A model generated the notes under the pieces. It searched no databases, had not been told where the DNA came from, and was given only the letters and a program-made list of their open reading frames with translations. Of a stretch of 46,046 nucleotides of DNA, positions 26,237 through 36,600 are shown piece after piece (positions within the stretch are counted from its first letter, which is position 1; every line of letters starts with the position of its first letter). The stretch is from JACNKV01 sp964645915 (GTDB lineage Bacteria; Fidelibacterota; Marinisomatia; Marinisomatales; JACNKV01), in the NCBI GenBank assembly GCA_964645915.1, contig CAZYDH010000012.1:1-46046 (forward strand), written 5' to 3'. A program made the position numbers and the translations under genes.

Positions 26237-26461
26237 ATGGAAGTACTACATTATTTTGGAGCTGCAATCGGTCTTGGAATGATCGTGATAGGAGCTGGTC
26301 TTGGAATCAGTAGATTTACAGCTGCAGCCGCAGAAAGTATTGCACGTCAACCCGAAGCTGCGGATAAAATTACCGGAGCAGTCAACTTACCTCTCTTTCT
26401 TCTAGAAGGTGTTGCAATTTTAGGGGAAGTTTTCGTACTACTAATCGTATTAATGAAGTAA
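26237..26461 (+). CDS. atpE: F1Fo ATP synthase subunit c
   Basis: A 74-residue hairpin of two helices joined by the polar loop ARQPEA (36-41). The proton-carrying carboxylate is E57 in LLEGVA. The position that holds Gln in Na+-driven rings is Ile in GLGIS, and no ES/ET pair follows E57, so a proton-driven ring is likely. Helix 2 is unusual: it has NLP (50-52) and a second acidic residue, E64, two turns after E57 (ILGEVF). A strong ribosome-binding site precedes it. Confidence 0.95.
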   Translation: MEVLHYFGAAIGLGMIVIGAGLGISRFTAAAAESIARQPEAADKITGAVNLPLFLLEGVAILGEVFVLLIVLMK

Positions 26462-26518
26462 AACCGGAATATCTTTCGACTATAGAAAGTATTTTAACGG
26501 AAAATCACGGGAATAAAC

Positions 26519-27025
26519 ATGAATAATCCGCTTGTACAGCCGGATCCGGGACTGTTCATCTGGACGATCCTGACGTTTCTTGTCTTACTGTTCTTATTAA
26601 GAAAGTTCGCATGGAAGCCTTTGCTATCCATGTTAGAAAAAAGAGAAGAGATGATCAAGAACTCGTTGGATGACGCAGAAAAAGCAAAACACGAACTTGA
26701 ACGATTAAATCAAGAATCTGAAGAGATCGTTGCTAAAGCTAGATCTGAAGCCCAATCAGTAGTTTCTGAAGGTAAAGTAACCGCTGAAAAGATGAAGGAT
26801 AGCATTCTTGATACTGCTCAACAAAAATCAGACCAGTTAATTGAGGAAGCAAGAAAACAGATTAAGTCTGAAAAAGATAAAGCTATCCATGAAATAAAAT
26901 CTGAAGTCGTTGATTTATCCTTGCAGATCACCAAAAAATTGATCGGTAAAAATATTACAAAAGCTGATAATCAGTCTTTAATTGAAGAATCACTCAAAGA
27001 GATTAATACTAAGCATGAAGCCTGA
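26519..27025 (+). CDS. atpF: F1Fo ATP synthase subunit b
   Basis: A 168-residue protein with one N-terminal membrane helix (about 11-28, FIWTILTFLVLLFLLRKF) followed by a long charged helix (about 40-160, KAKHELERLNQESEEI) that forms the peripheral stalk dimer. Length and layout are typical. Its end overlaps atpH by 11 bases. Confidence 0.95.
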   Translation: MNNPLVQPDPGLFIWTILTFLVLLFLLRKFAWKPLLSMLEKREEMIKNSLDDAEKAKHELERLNQESEEIVAKARSEAQSVVSEGKVTAEKMKDSILDTAQQKSDQLIEEARKQIKSEKDKAIHEIKSEVVDLSLQITKKLIGKNITKADNQSLIEESLKEINTKHEA

Positions 27026-27551
27026 TTTATCTGCAAAACAATATGCAATGGCTTTATGGTCAGTCACTGAAAAAATGAAAGTGACTGATGAAGTAAAAAA
27101 TTCTCTACAATATTTATGTGAGATGATAAAAACCGAATCGGTCTTTAGATCTTTCATTCACACAGTGAGAATTAAAACGACAGATAAAATAAAGATTCTC
27201 AAAGAACTATTCTCCGATCAAATACCGGTAATCGTTTTAGAAATAATTGCTTTACTCGATGAAAATAAACAAGTTTCCTTGTTAGCGAAAATTTCTGATG
27301 ATTACTCTAAAATTTATCAAGAGAAGTCAAATACGGTACCCGTTACAGTATCAACGCACGCAAAATTGGATGAAGACGAGATTTCATCGATCTGTAATCT
27401 ACTTGAAAAAGTAACCGGGAAAACGGTTGTATATACATCCAAAACAGAACCGTCTATGCTGGGTGGAATTAAACTGAGGATTGGAAATACAATGATCGAC
27501 GGATCTTTAGCGGTTCAAGTTGAAAAATTAAGACGAAGTTTGGTACAATAA
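27015..27551 (+). CDS. atpH: F1Fo ATP synthase subunit delta
   Basis: 178 residues from ATG 27015 (MKPDLSAKQYAMALW). A start at TTG 26982 would overlap atpF by 44 bases and adds a non-conserved leader, so ATG is chosen. Typical features are the N-terminal helical bundle, and near the end TEPSMLGGIKLRIGNTMIDGS followed by KLRRSL. It links the top of F1 to the peripheral stalk. Confidence 0.94.
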   Translation: MKPDLSAKQYAMALWSVTEKMKVTDEVKNSLQYLCEMIKTESVFRSFIHTVRIKTTDKIKILKELFSDQIPVIVLEIIALLDENKQVSLLAKISDDYSKIYQEKSNTVPVTVSTHAKLDEDEISSICNLLEKVTGKTVVYTSKTEPSMLGGIKLRIGNTMIDGSLAVQVEKLRRSLVQ

Positions 27552-27601
27552 TTAAAACGCTACTTAAAATGTATATCCGTGGCAAAAAATGGAATAAATA
27601 A

Positions 27602-29125
27602 ATGGAATTCAAAACTAACGAAATAAGAGATTTATTAAAAGCTCAAATCGAAAAGTTTCATGTGGAAATCGATGTGGCAGAAGTGGGTGAGGTCATCGAG
27701 GTCGGTGATGGAATTGCACGTGTTAACGGATTAGAAAATGTGATGAGCTCTGAATTAGTAGAATTACCAAATGGTGTTTTTGGTATGGCTCTCAATCTGG
27801 AACAAGACAATGTGGGTCTTGTTCTTTTTGGAGATACCAAGTTAGTACGAGAAGGTGATATTGCTAAACGGACCGGTAAAGTAGTTGAAGTCCCTGTTGG
27901 TGATGAAATGCTCGGTCGTGTTGTCAACCCATTAGGTCAACCCATCGATGGTAAAGGTCAGATCAACTCAAAAAATTCACTTCCGATTGAACGAAAAGCA
28001 CTCGGAGTCATGCAACGCCAACCTGTAGTTGAACCTCTACAAACCGGATTAAAAGCGATAGATAGTATGATTCCTATCGGACGCGGTCAAAGAGAGTTGA
28101 TCATCGGTGATAGACAAACCGGAAAAACTGCTATTGCGATTGATACAATTATCAATCAGAAATATACTCTTGAAACGGATAGTCCGGTCTATTGTATTTA
28201 TGTGGCCATTGGACAGAAAGCTTCAACGGTAACTCGTGTTGTTGCAGAGTTAGAAGCAGCAGATGCAATGAAATATACTACCGTCGTTGCTGCAAATGCT
28301 TCAGACCCGGCACCGATGCAGTACATTGCTCCTTATGCGGGGGCATCCATGGGTGAATATTTCAGGGATAATGGTAAACATGCTCTTATTATTTACGATG
28401 ATCTATCAAAACAAGCTGTAGCTTACCGACAAATGTCTTTGATTCTAAGACGTCCGCCCGGACGTGAGGCTTTCCCGGGAGACGTGTTTTACCTGCATAG
28501 TCGCCTTTTAGAACGTGCTTCTAAGCTAAGTGATGATTTAAGAGGTGGGTCTTTAACAGCTCTTCCAATTATTGAGACACAGGAAGGGGACGTTGCTGCA
28601 TATATTCCAACAAATGTTATTTCCATTACAGATGGACAGATTTATCTAGAAACCAATCTCTTCAATTCCGGTCAACGTCCAGCAGTTGACGTAGGTTTAT
28701 CGGTTTCTCGTGTGGGTGGTAATGCTCAGATCAAAGCCATGAAAAATGTTGCAGGGATGTTACGGTTAGATTTAGCACAATTCCGTGAACTAGAAGCATT
28801 TGCTAAGTTTGGGTCCGATTTGGATAAAACGACCCAACAACAGTTGACTCGAGGTCAAAGAATGATGGAAATCATCAAACAAAATCAGTATGTACCCATG
28901 CCGGTTGAGAAGCAGGTTGCGATCATTTTTGCTGGGAATGCAGGTTATTTAGATGATATACCTCAGAATAAAGTGGGGGAATTTGAGCAACAATTCTTAA
29001 CCTTTATCGAAGCGAATGCAAAAGACGTTCTTGAAGAAATCGCAAGTACCGGTAAAATGAGTTCAGAATCAGAAGATAAACTCAAGAAGTTAACTGAAGA
29101 TTTCAAAAAAGGATTTATTGCATAG
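27602..29125 (+). CDS. atpA: F1Fo ATP synthase subunit alpha
   Basis: 507 residues. The nucleotide-binding P-loop is GDRQTGKT at 169-176, the same position as in E. coli. DDLSKQAVAYRQMSLILRRPPGREAFPGDVFYLHSRLLERA is the alpha-type segment, and SVSRVGGNAQIKAMK lies near the catalytic interface. It binds non-catalytic ATP in the alpha3beta3 head. The preceding 50-base gap shows no clear promoter. Confidence 0.98.
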   Translation: MEFKTNEIRDLLKAQIEKFHVEIDVAEVGEVIEVGDGIARVNGLENVMSSELVELPNGVFGMALNLEQDNVGLVLFGDTKLVREGDIAKRTGKVVEVPVGDEMLGRVVNPLGQPIDGKGQINSKNSLPIERKALGVMQRQPVVEPLQTGLKAIDSMIPIGRGQRELIIGDRQTGKTAIAIDTIINQKYTLETDSPVYCIYVAIGQKASTVTRVVAELEAADAMKYTTVVAANASDPAPMQYIAPYAGASMGEYFRDNGKHALIIYDDLSKQAVAYRQMSLILRRPPGREAFPGDVFYLHSRLLERASKLSDDLRGGSLTALPIIETQEGDVAAYIPTNVISITDGQIYLETNLFNSGQRPAVDVGLSVSRVGGNAQIKAMKNVAGMLRLDLAQFRELEAFAKFGSDLDKTTQQQLTRGQRMMEIIKQNQYVPMPVEKQVAIIFAGNAGYLDDIPQNKVGEFEQQFLTFIEANAKDVLEEIASTGKMSSESEDKLKKLTEDFKKGFIA

Positions 29126-29135
29126 CAGAAAATAA

Positions 29136-29990
29136 ATGGCAAACTTAAAAGACATACGAAACCGAATCTCTTCGGTTAAAAGTATCCAACAGGTGACCAA
29201 AGCCATGAAAATGGTTGCTGCTGCAAAAATGCGAAAAGCACAAGAACGGATGGAACAAGCACGCCCTTATGCAGGACGACTAAGTGGTGTGATTCAATCC
29301 ATCTTACCCGATGTTGATCGAACACTGCTTCCTCTGTTGGATGTTCGTGAAGTAAAGAAAATTGCATATGTAATCGTGACTTCCGATCGTGGTTTAGCCG
29401 GTTCATTTAATACAAGTATTATTAAAAAAGCAGAAGAAGAAATTCATGCATACGGTAAAGAGAATGTTGATTTGTTCTGCATAGGTAAAAAAGGAAGAGA
29501 TCATTTTAAAAAACGTGATTACACATTGATTGAAGAACATGTTGATTTTTGGAATGAACTAGATTTTAACAATTCATTAAAAATCGCAAATGGAATAATT
29601 AGTCATTTTGTTAATGGCTATGTTGATGAGATACATGTCGTATTTAATCAATTCAAGAATGTGGCTGTTCAAGAAATTGTATCAGAAAAATTATTACCTC
29701 TAACATATGACACAGAAGAAGAGTTCAAAACAGAGCGTTTATTTGAACCTTCAAAAGAAGATATTGTTTTATCATTGATCCCTCGTCATTTAAATATCCA
29801 AGTATGGAGGTATTTATTAGAGTCCTTTGCCAGTGAGCAGGCAGCAAGGATGGTTGCAATGGAAAATGCAACGGAAAATGCCGGAGATGTGATCAATGAT
29901 CTTAAATTAAAATACAACAATGCTCGACAAGCAGCGATCACAAAAGAGATTTTAGAAATTGTAAGCGGAGCAGAAGCGCTTGCAGGATAA
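29136..29990 (+). CDS. atpG: F1Fo ATP synthase subunit gamma
   Basis: A 284-residue rotor shaft. The N-terminal helix (LKDIRNRISSVKSIQQVTKAMKMVAAAKMRKAQ) and the C-terminal helix (ENATENAGDVINDLKLKYNNARQAAITKEILEIV) are strongly conserved and would form the coiled coil inside the head. VTSDRGLAGSFN marks the central domain. It starts 10 bases after atpA. Confidence 0.97.
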   Translation: MANLKDIRNRISSVKSIQQVTKAMKMVAAAKMRKAQERMEQARPYAGRLSGVIQSILPDVDRTLLPLLDVREVKKIAYVIVTSDRGLAGSFNTSIIKKAEEEIHAYGKENVDLFCIGKKGRDHFKKRDYTLIEEHVDFWNELDFNNSLKIANGIISHFVNGYVDEIHVVFNQFKNVAVQEIVSEKLLPLTYDTEEEFKTERLFEPSKEDIVLSLIPRHLNIQVWRYLLESFASEQAARMVAMENATENAGDVINDLKLKYNNARQAAITKEILEIVSGAEALAG

Positions 29991-30012
29991 CGATTAGGAT
30001 AAGGAAAATTAC

Positions 30013-31407
30013 ATGAGTTCAGTAGGAAAAATTTCTCAAATAATGGGAGCAGTCGTAGACGTCACATTTGAAGACGGACATCTTCCAGAGATTATGAACG
30101 CATTAAAGGTTGACAGGGGAGAAGGAAACACCTTAGTATTAGAAGTTGCACAACATTTGGGAAGTGCGTCTGTCCGGACTGTTGCAATGGATTCTACCGA
30201 TGGATTAACTCGCGGTATAGAAGTAGAAGATACGGGCGATCCTATTTCTGTTCCGGTTGGACCGGAGACACTTGGTCGATTGTTAGATATTCTTGGGAAT
30301 ACCATTGATGGTAAAGGCGAAATATCCACGAATAAGAAATATCCTATTCATCGTCCTGCTCCAAAACATGAAGACCTATCGACTTCAACAGATGTTCTGG
30401 TTACCGGTATTAAAGTGGTTGATTTAATGGAACCCTATACGAAAGGTGGTAAAACAGGTTTGTTTGGTGGTGCCGGTGTTGGTAAAACAGTTCTTATCCA
30501 AGAATTGATCAGAAATATCGCAACCGAGCATGGTGGATATTCTGTATTCGCAGGTGTTGGAGAACGAACCCGTGAAGGAAACGATCTATATCGGGAAATG
30601 ACTGAATCCGGTGTTATCGATAAAACAGTTATGGTATTTGGACAGATGAATGAGCCACCCGGTGCTCGTCTTAGAGTAGGTCTTACCGGATTGACAATGG
30701 CAGAATATTTTCGTGATGAAGAAGGAAAAGATGTTCTGTTGTTTGTTGATAATATTTTTCGTTTTACTCAAGCGGGATCTGAAGTATCAGCGTTACTGGG
30801 ACGGATGCCTTCAGCGGTTGGATATCAGCCAACTCTTTCTACTGAGATGGGTGACTTGCAGGAAAGAATTACATCTACAAACAAAGGATCAATCACTTCA
30901 GTTCAAGCTGTTTACGTTCCCGCTGACGATTTAACAGATCCTGCTCCTGCAACAACATTTGCTCACTTGGATGCAACAACCGTACTCGAACGTAAGATTG
31001 CTGAATTGGGTATATATCCTGCAGTTGACCCACTGGCTTCAACATCCAGAATTTTAGATCCTCGTGTTATCGGAGATAGACATTATTCTGTTGCACGATC
31101 TGTACAGAATGTTCTACAAAAATATAAAGATTTGCAGGATATTATTGCAATTTTGGGTATGGATGAATTATCAGATGGAGATAAGATTACTGTTGCAAGA
31201 GCTCGAAGAATACAAAAATTTATGTCACAGCCATTTTTTGTAGCTGAACAATTTACCGGTAAAAAAGGGCGATATGTATCCTTGGAAGATACTGTATCAG
31301 GATTTGAAGCCATTTTGAGTGGTGAAGTTGATGAACTACCTGAAAACGCCTTTTCTTATGTAGGTAGTGTAGATGAAGCTATCGAAAAAGCAAAATCAAT
31401 GGACTAA
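30013..31407 (+). CDS. atpD: F1Fo ATP synthase subunit beta
   Basis: 464 residues, the catalytic subunit. P-loop GGAGVGKT at 152-159, then GERTREGNDLYREM and LLFVDNIFRFTQAGSEVSALLGRMPSAVGYQPTLSTEMG. All catalytic motifs are intact. AAGGAAAATTAC precedes ATG 30013. Here atpD and atpC stay in the same operon as the rest, unlike in several Bacteroidetes relatives where they are separate. Confidence 0.98.
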   Translation: MSSVGKISQIMGAVVDVTFEDGHLPEIMNALKVDRGEGNTLVLEVAQHLGSASVRTVAMDSTDGLTRGIEVEDTGDPISVPVGPETLGRLLDILGNTIDGKGEISTNKKYPIHRPAPKHEDLSTSTDVLVTGIKVVDLMEPYTKGGKTGLFGGAGVGKTVLIQELIRNIATEHGGYSVFAGVGERTREGNDLYREMTESGVIDKTVMVFGQMNEPPGARLRVGLTGLTMAEYFRDEEGKDVLLFVDNIFRFTQAGSEVSALLGRMPSAVGYQPTLSTEMGDLQERITSTNKGSITSVQAVYVPADDLTDPAPATTFAHLDATTVLERKIAELGIYPAVDPLASTSRILDPRVIGDRHYSVARSVQNVLQKYKDLQDIIAILGMDELSDGDKITVARARRIQKFMSQPFFVAEQFTGKKGRYVSLEDTVSGFEAILSGEVDELPENAFSYVGSVDEAIEKAKSMD

Positions 31408-31410
31408 TGA

Positions 31411-31809
31411 ATGAATACATTTCATCTTGAAATAATAACTCCGATACGCGTTTTAGATGAAGGCATAGTCTCTTATGTCCGGTGTCCGGGCATGGATGGT
31501 TCTTTTGGAATTATGGCAAATCATACAAATGCAATTATTTCATTGGATGTAGGCGAGATTAAAGTAACTCACGATGGAAAAGAAATTTATTATGCTACAA
31601 GTGGTGGATTTGTGGATGTTAAGGATAATAAAGTTCAGCTTTTAGTTGAGACGGTTGAACGTTCAGATGAGATAAAGAAAGATCGAGCGGAATTATCAGC
31701 AAAACGCGCAAAAGATAGATTACATGCTCACGAACAAAATGTAGATTCAGCGCGGGCTAATGCATCATTGTTAAGAGCAGTAAATCGGATTAGAGTTTCA
31801 AATCGTTAA
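31411..31809 (+). CDS. atpC: F1Fo ATP synthase subunit epsilon
   Basis: 132 residues. The N-terminal beta-sandwich (FHLEIITPIRVLDEGIVSYVRCPGMDGSFGIMANHTNAI) and the C-terminal helical hairpin (RAELSAKRAKDRLH, LLRAVNRIRV) are both present, so it is the full-length form able to inhibit ATP hydrolysis. It starts 3 bases after atpD. A terminator follows, so it ends the operon. Confidence 0.94.
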   Translation: MNTFHLEIITPIRVLDEGIVSYVRCPGMDGSFGIMANHTNAIISLDVGEIKVTHDGKEIYYATSGGFVDVKDNKVQLLVETVERSDEIKKDRAELSAKRAKDRLHAHEQNVDSARANASLLRAVNRIRVSNR

Positions 31810-31835
31810 ATAGAATTTATCCGTGTGGATTATCG

Positions 31836-31867
31836 AAAACCGCTTGTAATTTATGAGCGGTTTTTTT
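31836..31867 (+). terminator. intrinsic terminator after the atp operon
   Basis: A perfect 9-bp stem AAAACCGCT / AGCGGTTTT with an 11-base loop is followed by a run of T (31861-31867). It lies 26 bases after the atpC stop and 30 bases before aspS. Confidence 0.9.
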
Positions 31868-31896
31868 GTGGAAAAAATTATTGATCAGGGATTATT

Positions 31897-33648
31897 ATGC
31901 TTAAACGTACTCATACTTGTGGAGAACTAACAAAAAATGATATCAACAATAAAGTGTCATTAAATGGATGGATAAACACCGTTCGACTACATGGCCAAGT
32001 TGTATTTATTGATCTTAGAGATCGGTATGGAAAAACACAATTGGTTTTCAATACCGAATCCTATTTAGATAATTTTAATGCCGTAAAAAAATTATCTATG
32101 GAAGATGTAATTAGTATTAGTGGAACCGTTCAATCCAGAGCAGATGAAGCAGTAAATCCCGATATGTACACCGGTGAGATAGAAGTTGTAGTTGATTCAT
32201 TAGAAATACTCAATGAGACCGAAACACTCCCATTTGTAATCACAGACCGCGAAAGTGCGTCTGAAGATTTTAGATTAAAATACCGCTATCTTGAACTTCG
32301 AACAGAGGAGCTGCAGAAAAATCTGCTTATCAGACATGAGACGTATCAAGCAGTAAGATCGTATCTTTCAAAAAATGATTTTATAGAAGTAGAAACGCCG
32401 ATTCTTATGAAATCAACTCCCGAAGGTGCACGTGATTATTTAGTTCCAAGTCGTATTCATCATGGAAAGTTTTATGCGCTACCGCAGTCCCCTCAAACGT
32501 ATAAACAATTACTTATGATCTCGGGATTTGATCGTTATTTTCAGATTGTAAAATGCTTCAGGGATGAAGACCTTAGAGCGGACAGGCAACCGGAATTTAC
32601 TCAAATTGATTTGGAGATGTCTTTTGTTGATGAAAATGATATTTATGCTTTGGGTGAAAATTTGATAATAGCAGTTTTTAAAGATGTCCTTGATGTTGAT
32701 TTAGCCCCGTCTTTTCCCGTTATGACTTATCATACAGCAATGGATACTTATGGGACAGATAAACCGGATTTACGGTATGAACTAACATTAGTCGATGTGA
32801 AACCTTTTACAGATATTTCTGATTTTAACGCATTTAAGTCATCCGAAATAGTTAAAGGATTGGTTGTTTCTAATGTTCAATATTCTCGTAAAATTATTGA
32901 TCAACTAACAGATTTTGTAAAATTGTATGGAGCCAAAGGACTCGCATGGATGAAATGCGAAGAAGGAACATTATCCGGTGGGATATCAAAATTCTTTAAC
33001 GACAAACTGCAACAAAAACTCATAAACGAATTGAACATTAAAAGTGGAGATATTCTCTTTATGATCGGCGACAAGAAAAATGTTGTTTTACCGTCTATGG
33101 GAGCTTTAAGAAATGAAGTTGCAAAAAGAGAAGGATATACACAAAGTAAAGAGTTTAAACCTCTTTGGGTGGTAGATTTCCCGATGTTTGATAAAGATGA
33201 AGAAGCAAACCGATTTGTTGCGATGCATCATCCATTCACAGCCCCAAAAAAGGAAGATTTTGAAAAATTAGATACTGAACCTGAAAATGTACTCTCCCGA
33301 GGATATGACTTAGTGATTAATGGTTATGAAGTTGCGGGTGGCTCTATCCGTATCCATGAGCAGAATTTGCAAGCTAAAGTATTTGAACTGTTGGGTATTT
33401 CTGAAAAAGAAGCGGAAGAAAAATTTGGATTTTTACTTAATGCATTCAAATATGGTGCTCCACCTCATGGGGGAATTGCTTTTGGGTTTGATCGTTTGGT
33501 TATGCTTTTAGCCGGAACACACAATATTCGAGACGTAATCGCTTTTCCAAAAACCACGTCTGCAACGTCTTTGATGGATGAATCCCCGAGTAGAGTTAGT
33601 CCAACTCAGTTGGATGAACTGGGAATCCAATTAAAAGAGAAGAATTAG
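31897..33648 (+). CDS. aspS: aspartate--tRNA ligase
   Basis: 583 residues, bacterial type with the N-terminal OB fold, class II core and GAD insertion. Core motifs: TPEGARDYLVPSR, ALPQSPQTYKQLLM, CFRDEDLRADRQPEFTQID and GFDRLVMLL. In the anticodon-binding domain the segment NTVRLHGQVVFID has His where non-discriminating enzymes such as that of Pseudomonas have His31, while discriminating E. coli has Leu. This weakly suggests that it also charges tRNA-Asn, which would need GatCAB elsewhere in the genome. It is convergent with the next gene, 15 bases away. Confidence 0.97.
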   Translation: MLKRTHTCGELTKNDINNKVSLNGWINTVRLHGQVVFIDLRDRYGKTQLVFNTESYLDNFNAVKKLSMEDVISISGTVQSRADEAVNPDMYTGEIEVVVDSLEILNETETLPFVITDRESASEDFRLKYRYLELRTEELQKNLLIRHETYQAVRSYLSKNDFIEVETPILMKSTPEGARDYLVPSRIHHGKFYALPQSPQTYKQLLMISGFDRYFQIVKCFRDEDLRADRQPEFTQIDLEMSFVDENDIYALGENLIIAVFKDVLDVDLAPSFPVMTYHTAMDTYGTDKPDLRYELTLVDVKPFTDISDFNAFKSSEIVKGLVVSNVQYSRKIIDQLTDFVKLYGAKGLAWMKCEEGTLSGGISKFFNDKLQQKLINELNIKSGDILFMIGDKKNVVLPSMGALRNEVAKREGYTQSKEFKPLWVVDFPMFDKDEEANRFVAMHHPFTAPKKEDFEKLDTEPENVLSRGYDLVINGYEVAGGSIRIHEQNLQAKVFELLGISEKEAEEKFGFLLNAFKYGAPPHGGIAFGFDRLVMLLAGTHNIRDVIAFPKTTSATSLMDESPSRVSPTQLDELGIQLKEKN

Positions 33649-33663
33649 ATAATATTTCTCAGA

Positions 33664-36600
33664 CTATTCATTCTCAAAGGATAAAGATTTAACTAATCCG
33701 CCGAATTTTTTATCGATTTTAAAATCGTATTTGTAAAAAAGTCCTGCCTGAAAGAAACCTACGGTTACATAATCAAACCGACGATTTTGTAAACGGGAAA
33801 ATAATTCATTCAGTAACTGCTTACTTAAAAGCCTATTTCTGTAAGGTGGTTTAATCACAATTTTTTCTATATAAGCGGTTTGGGAATTAACTTCCTTCCA
33901 ATAGATCCCACCAACCAGATGATTATTTTGATTAACGATAAATAAAAAATCATGATTTTGCTGAAAACGACTGGTTAAGTGTGATTGAGTCAAAATCGTG
34001 TGAAAATTGGCAATTTCTTTTGGGTGAAATGGAGGTCGAATACGGTACGTATCTCCATGTTTGTCTTCCGCCATTGATATAAGGTCTAAACGACCTTTAT
34101 CCCCAATTTCCCACGAGATCAATTCACCCTCCTGAGAAGCATCTATATGCTCAAATAATAATCTCGTTAAGAAATACCGTTCATCTTCAGTGATTTTATT
34201 CGAATTAACCACAACTTGTAAGTGAGAATCAAGTTCGGGTAATTTAATTTCACGAGAACGTAATTGTTTTTGAAGGGCTTCTAATGTTTGAGTTAATTCT
34301 GGTGACGCGTCTTTAAAACAAGTCATTTTGAAAAAACGAATACGGGTTTCAGGATATTCTTTTAAGAGGGTTTTAAGACGATACTCTTTGTACAATTCCT
34401 GTAAAATTGTACCACGTGCTTTAATGGTCGCATTTTCATTTAGATTTAGCCAACGTTCGTATCTTAACGATGCAAAAACAACCGGCTTGGTTAAAACACC
34501 ATTCGGTTGAACTTCATCAATAAACACTTCAATCCGTTTTATTGTTAGTCCAAGTTTTGAAGCTCTTCTTTTTAATTGAGTGTTGCTATTTATTTCTGAT
34601 TTGATTTCATTTAAAAGTGTTATCCCTTTCTTTATTTTAAAGACTTCCATTAAGGTCGTAAAAACTAATTCCCAATCAGCCATTCTTTGCAATCCGAGGA
34701 ACGATGATTCAGTTTTCAAAATAAAGATTTCATATAAATCCAGAAGGACTTCATAAAAATGATGTACTTCTTTTCGATCAGAAATGGATATTAATCTAGT
34801 TCCAATCGAGTAGTCAAATTCCGGTACAATCAGATTTGTAGGTGTTGGATTTGCAATAGATAGAGTATGATCCGATCGCTTATAAAACTCAAGATAAGCT
34901 TTTAATCCATTCCAGATAAAGTGCAGCCATCTCATCTGCCAGCGATCGATGGCTTTTTTCTCAGCGATTTCAGATTCATTTCTTTCTAAATATTGTTGAA
35001 GATTTTCTCCGGAAATGTATTCTTCTGAATATAAGTTAAACTTTGGCCAATAACCTCCGAAGTCTTCAACCAACTTATCTCCGTGCATACTTGATCCCAT
35101 CATGATCAGCAATTGAATTTCATCCTGGATGAATGCCGGATCTAAAGAGTCATTGATATTGATTACAAAATTGAAAGAATCTCCATCACGAGTTTGTACT
35201 AAAACCCGATAGATACTTTTTCCATGGTTTTTTGCTAATAGGCTTATCCACATTCCACGATGAAGAATATCATCCAACTGGATCAAACGACGTTTTGAGA
35301 AAAGAAATACGGCTTCTCGTAGTATTGGTGTTTTTTTGAACACATCATGCAATAAAATTCGATGTGGGTTTTCTACGTTGTTTTCGAAAGTGATTACGTC
35401 TTCCCAAGTATATTCTTCACCGGTTTCTCTGTCGATTGCCAATTGATGATTATTCCCTAACCACGATTGAAATCCTTTGGTTAAAACTTGAAGAGCATTC
35501 TTCGCAGATTTTTGAATCGAAGACGGATAAACCTTCTGATCCCAAAATGTTAATTCAGCTCTAACCCAAATATAGCTGGTTGGATGCAAAATACCATAGT
35601 GAGTAATCGTTCTAAGGAGAATATCAATAAGAGAAGAAGGAGTTGTTGAAATATCATTTGGATTTAATCGTAATATTTTTAAATACTCGATAATAGCATT
35701 GAAATGAGTCTTTTCTAAAAAGTTTGTTTGAAGAACCATGTCCTCAATAATTTCAACAGATTGTATTGATTTAAATGTTTTAAACACTAATTCAATAAAT
35801 AGTTCTCCCGAGATATGTGGAAGGAGATATTCCAAAGATTTTACTCTTATTTTTGGTGATGGATGTGCTTGCGCTCTCATCAGTAATTTAATGGCAAGAG
35901 ATTTTAGATCGCTATTCCGGTTCTCAATTGTTTGATATAAATAATTTAATGCGATTAACGCACGATATTGATCATCCTGTAATAAAATGATCCCTGCCTG
36001 ATGGAGAGACTTTAGAGAGTATTCACTTTTCCGTAATGCAAATTTTATATCCTCAACAAGGATGTCAGTAGCAGGATGTTTACCATACGGTAAATGATCA
36101 CAATTTACCTGAACGGAAGCAGACGATTCGTCTAAAGTGATCCGAAATGCAATATCTCCGATGAATTGAATTAAACTGTGGTTCCCCATCCATAGCTCTG
36201 GTGATTTTAGAATGTCATCCAGATGGATAGTTGTACTAAGATTGGTATATTCAAAATCACCTAATTGTATTAACAGGCTATCATTTATTCCTTTTAGAGT
36301 TAAATGATGATTTCCCGCTTTAAGAATAGCTCCATCCCATGATAAATCTGTTGATATGACGCCTTTTTCTCTCATTAACCATTTTGGAATTCTTATTTCA
36401 TGCTCACCATGAATAATTGGGATGTAATGTTTTTCATACATCGGCTGAATAATTTCAGCGAAATTTCTTAAAATCTGTTTCCTTTTATAAGTGCTTTTTG
36501 AAGTTAATTCTCCATGGTCAGTTGAGAAATCCCGCGGGATGATTGCAAAATTGATAATACGTTCATATGGAGATAAGAAATTATTTACGGATTGAACTAA

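Noticed and set aside
26473..26489. Short hairpin CTTTC/GAAAG after atpE
   Set aside because: Only 5 bp with no U run; too weak to call a terminator or processing site.
26982..27014. Longer atpH start at TTG 26982
   Set aside because: It adds a non-conserved leader within atpF; ATG 27015 gives the standard N-terminus.
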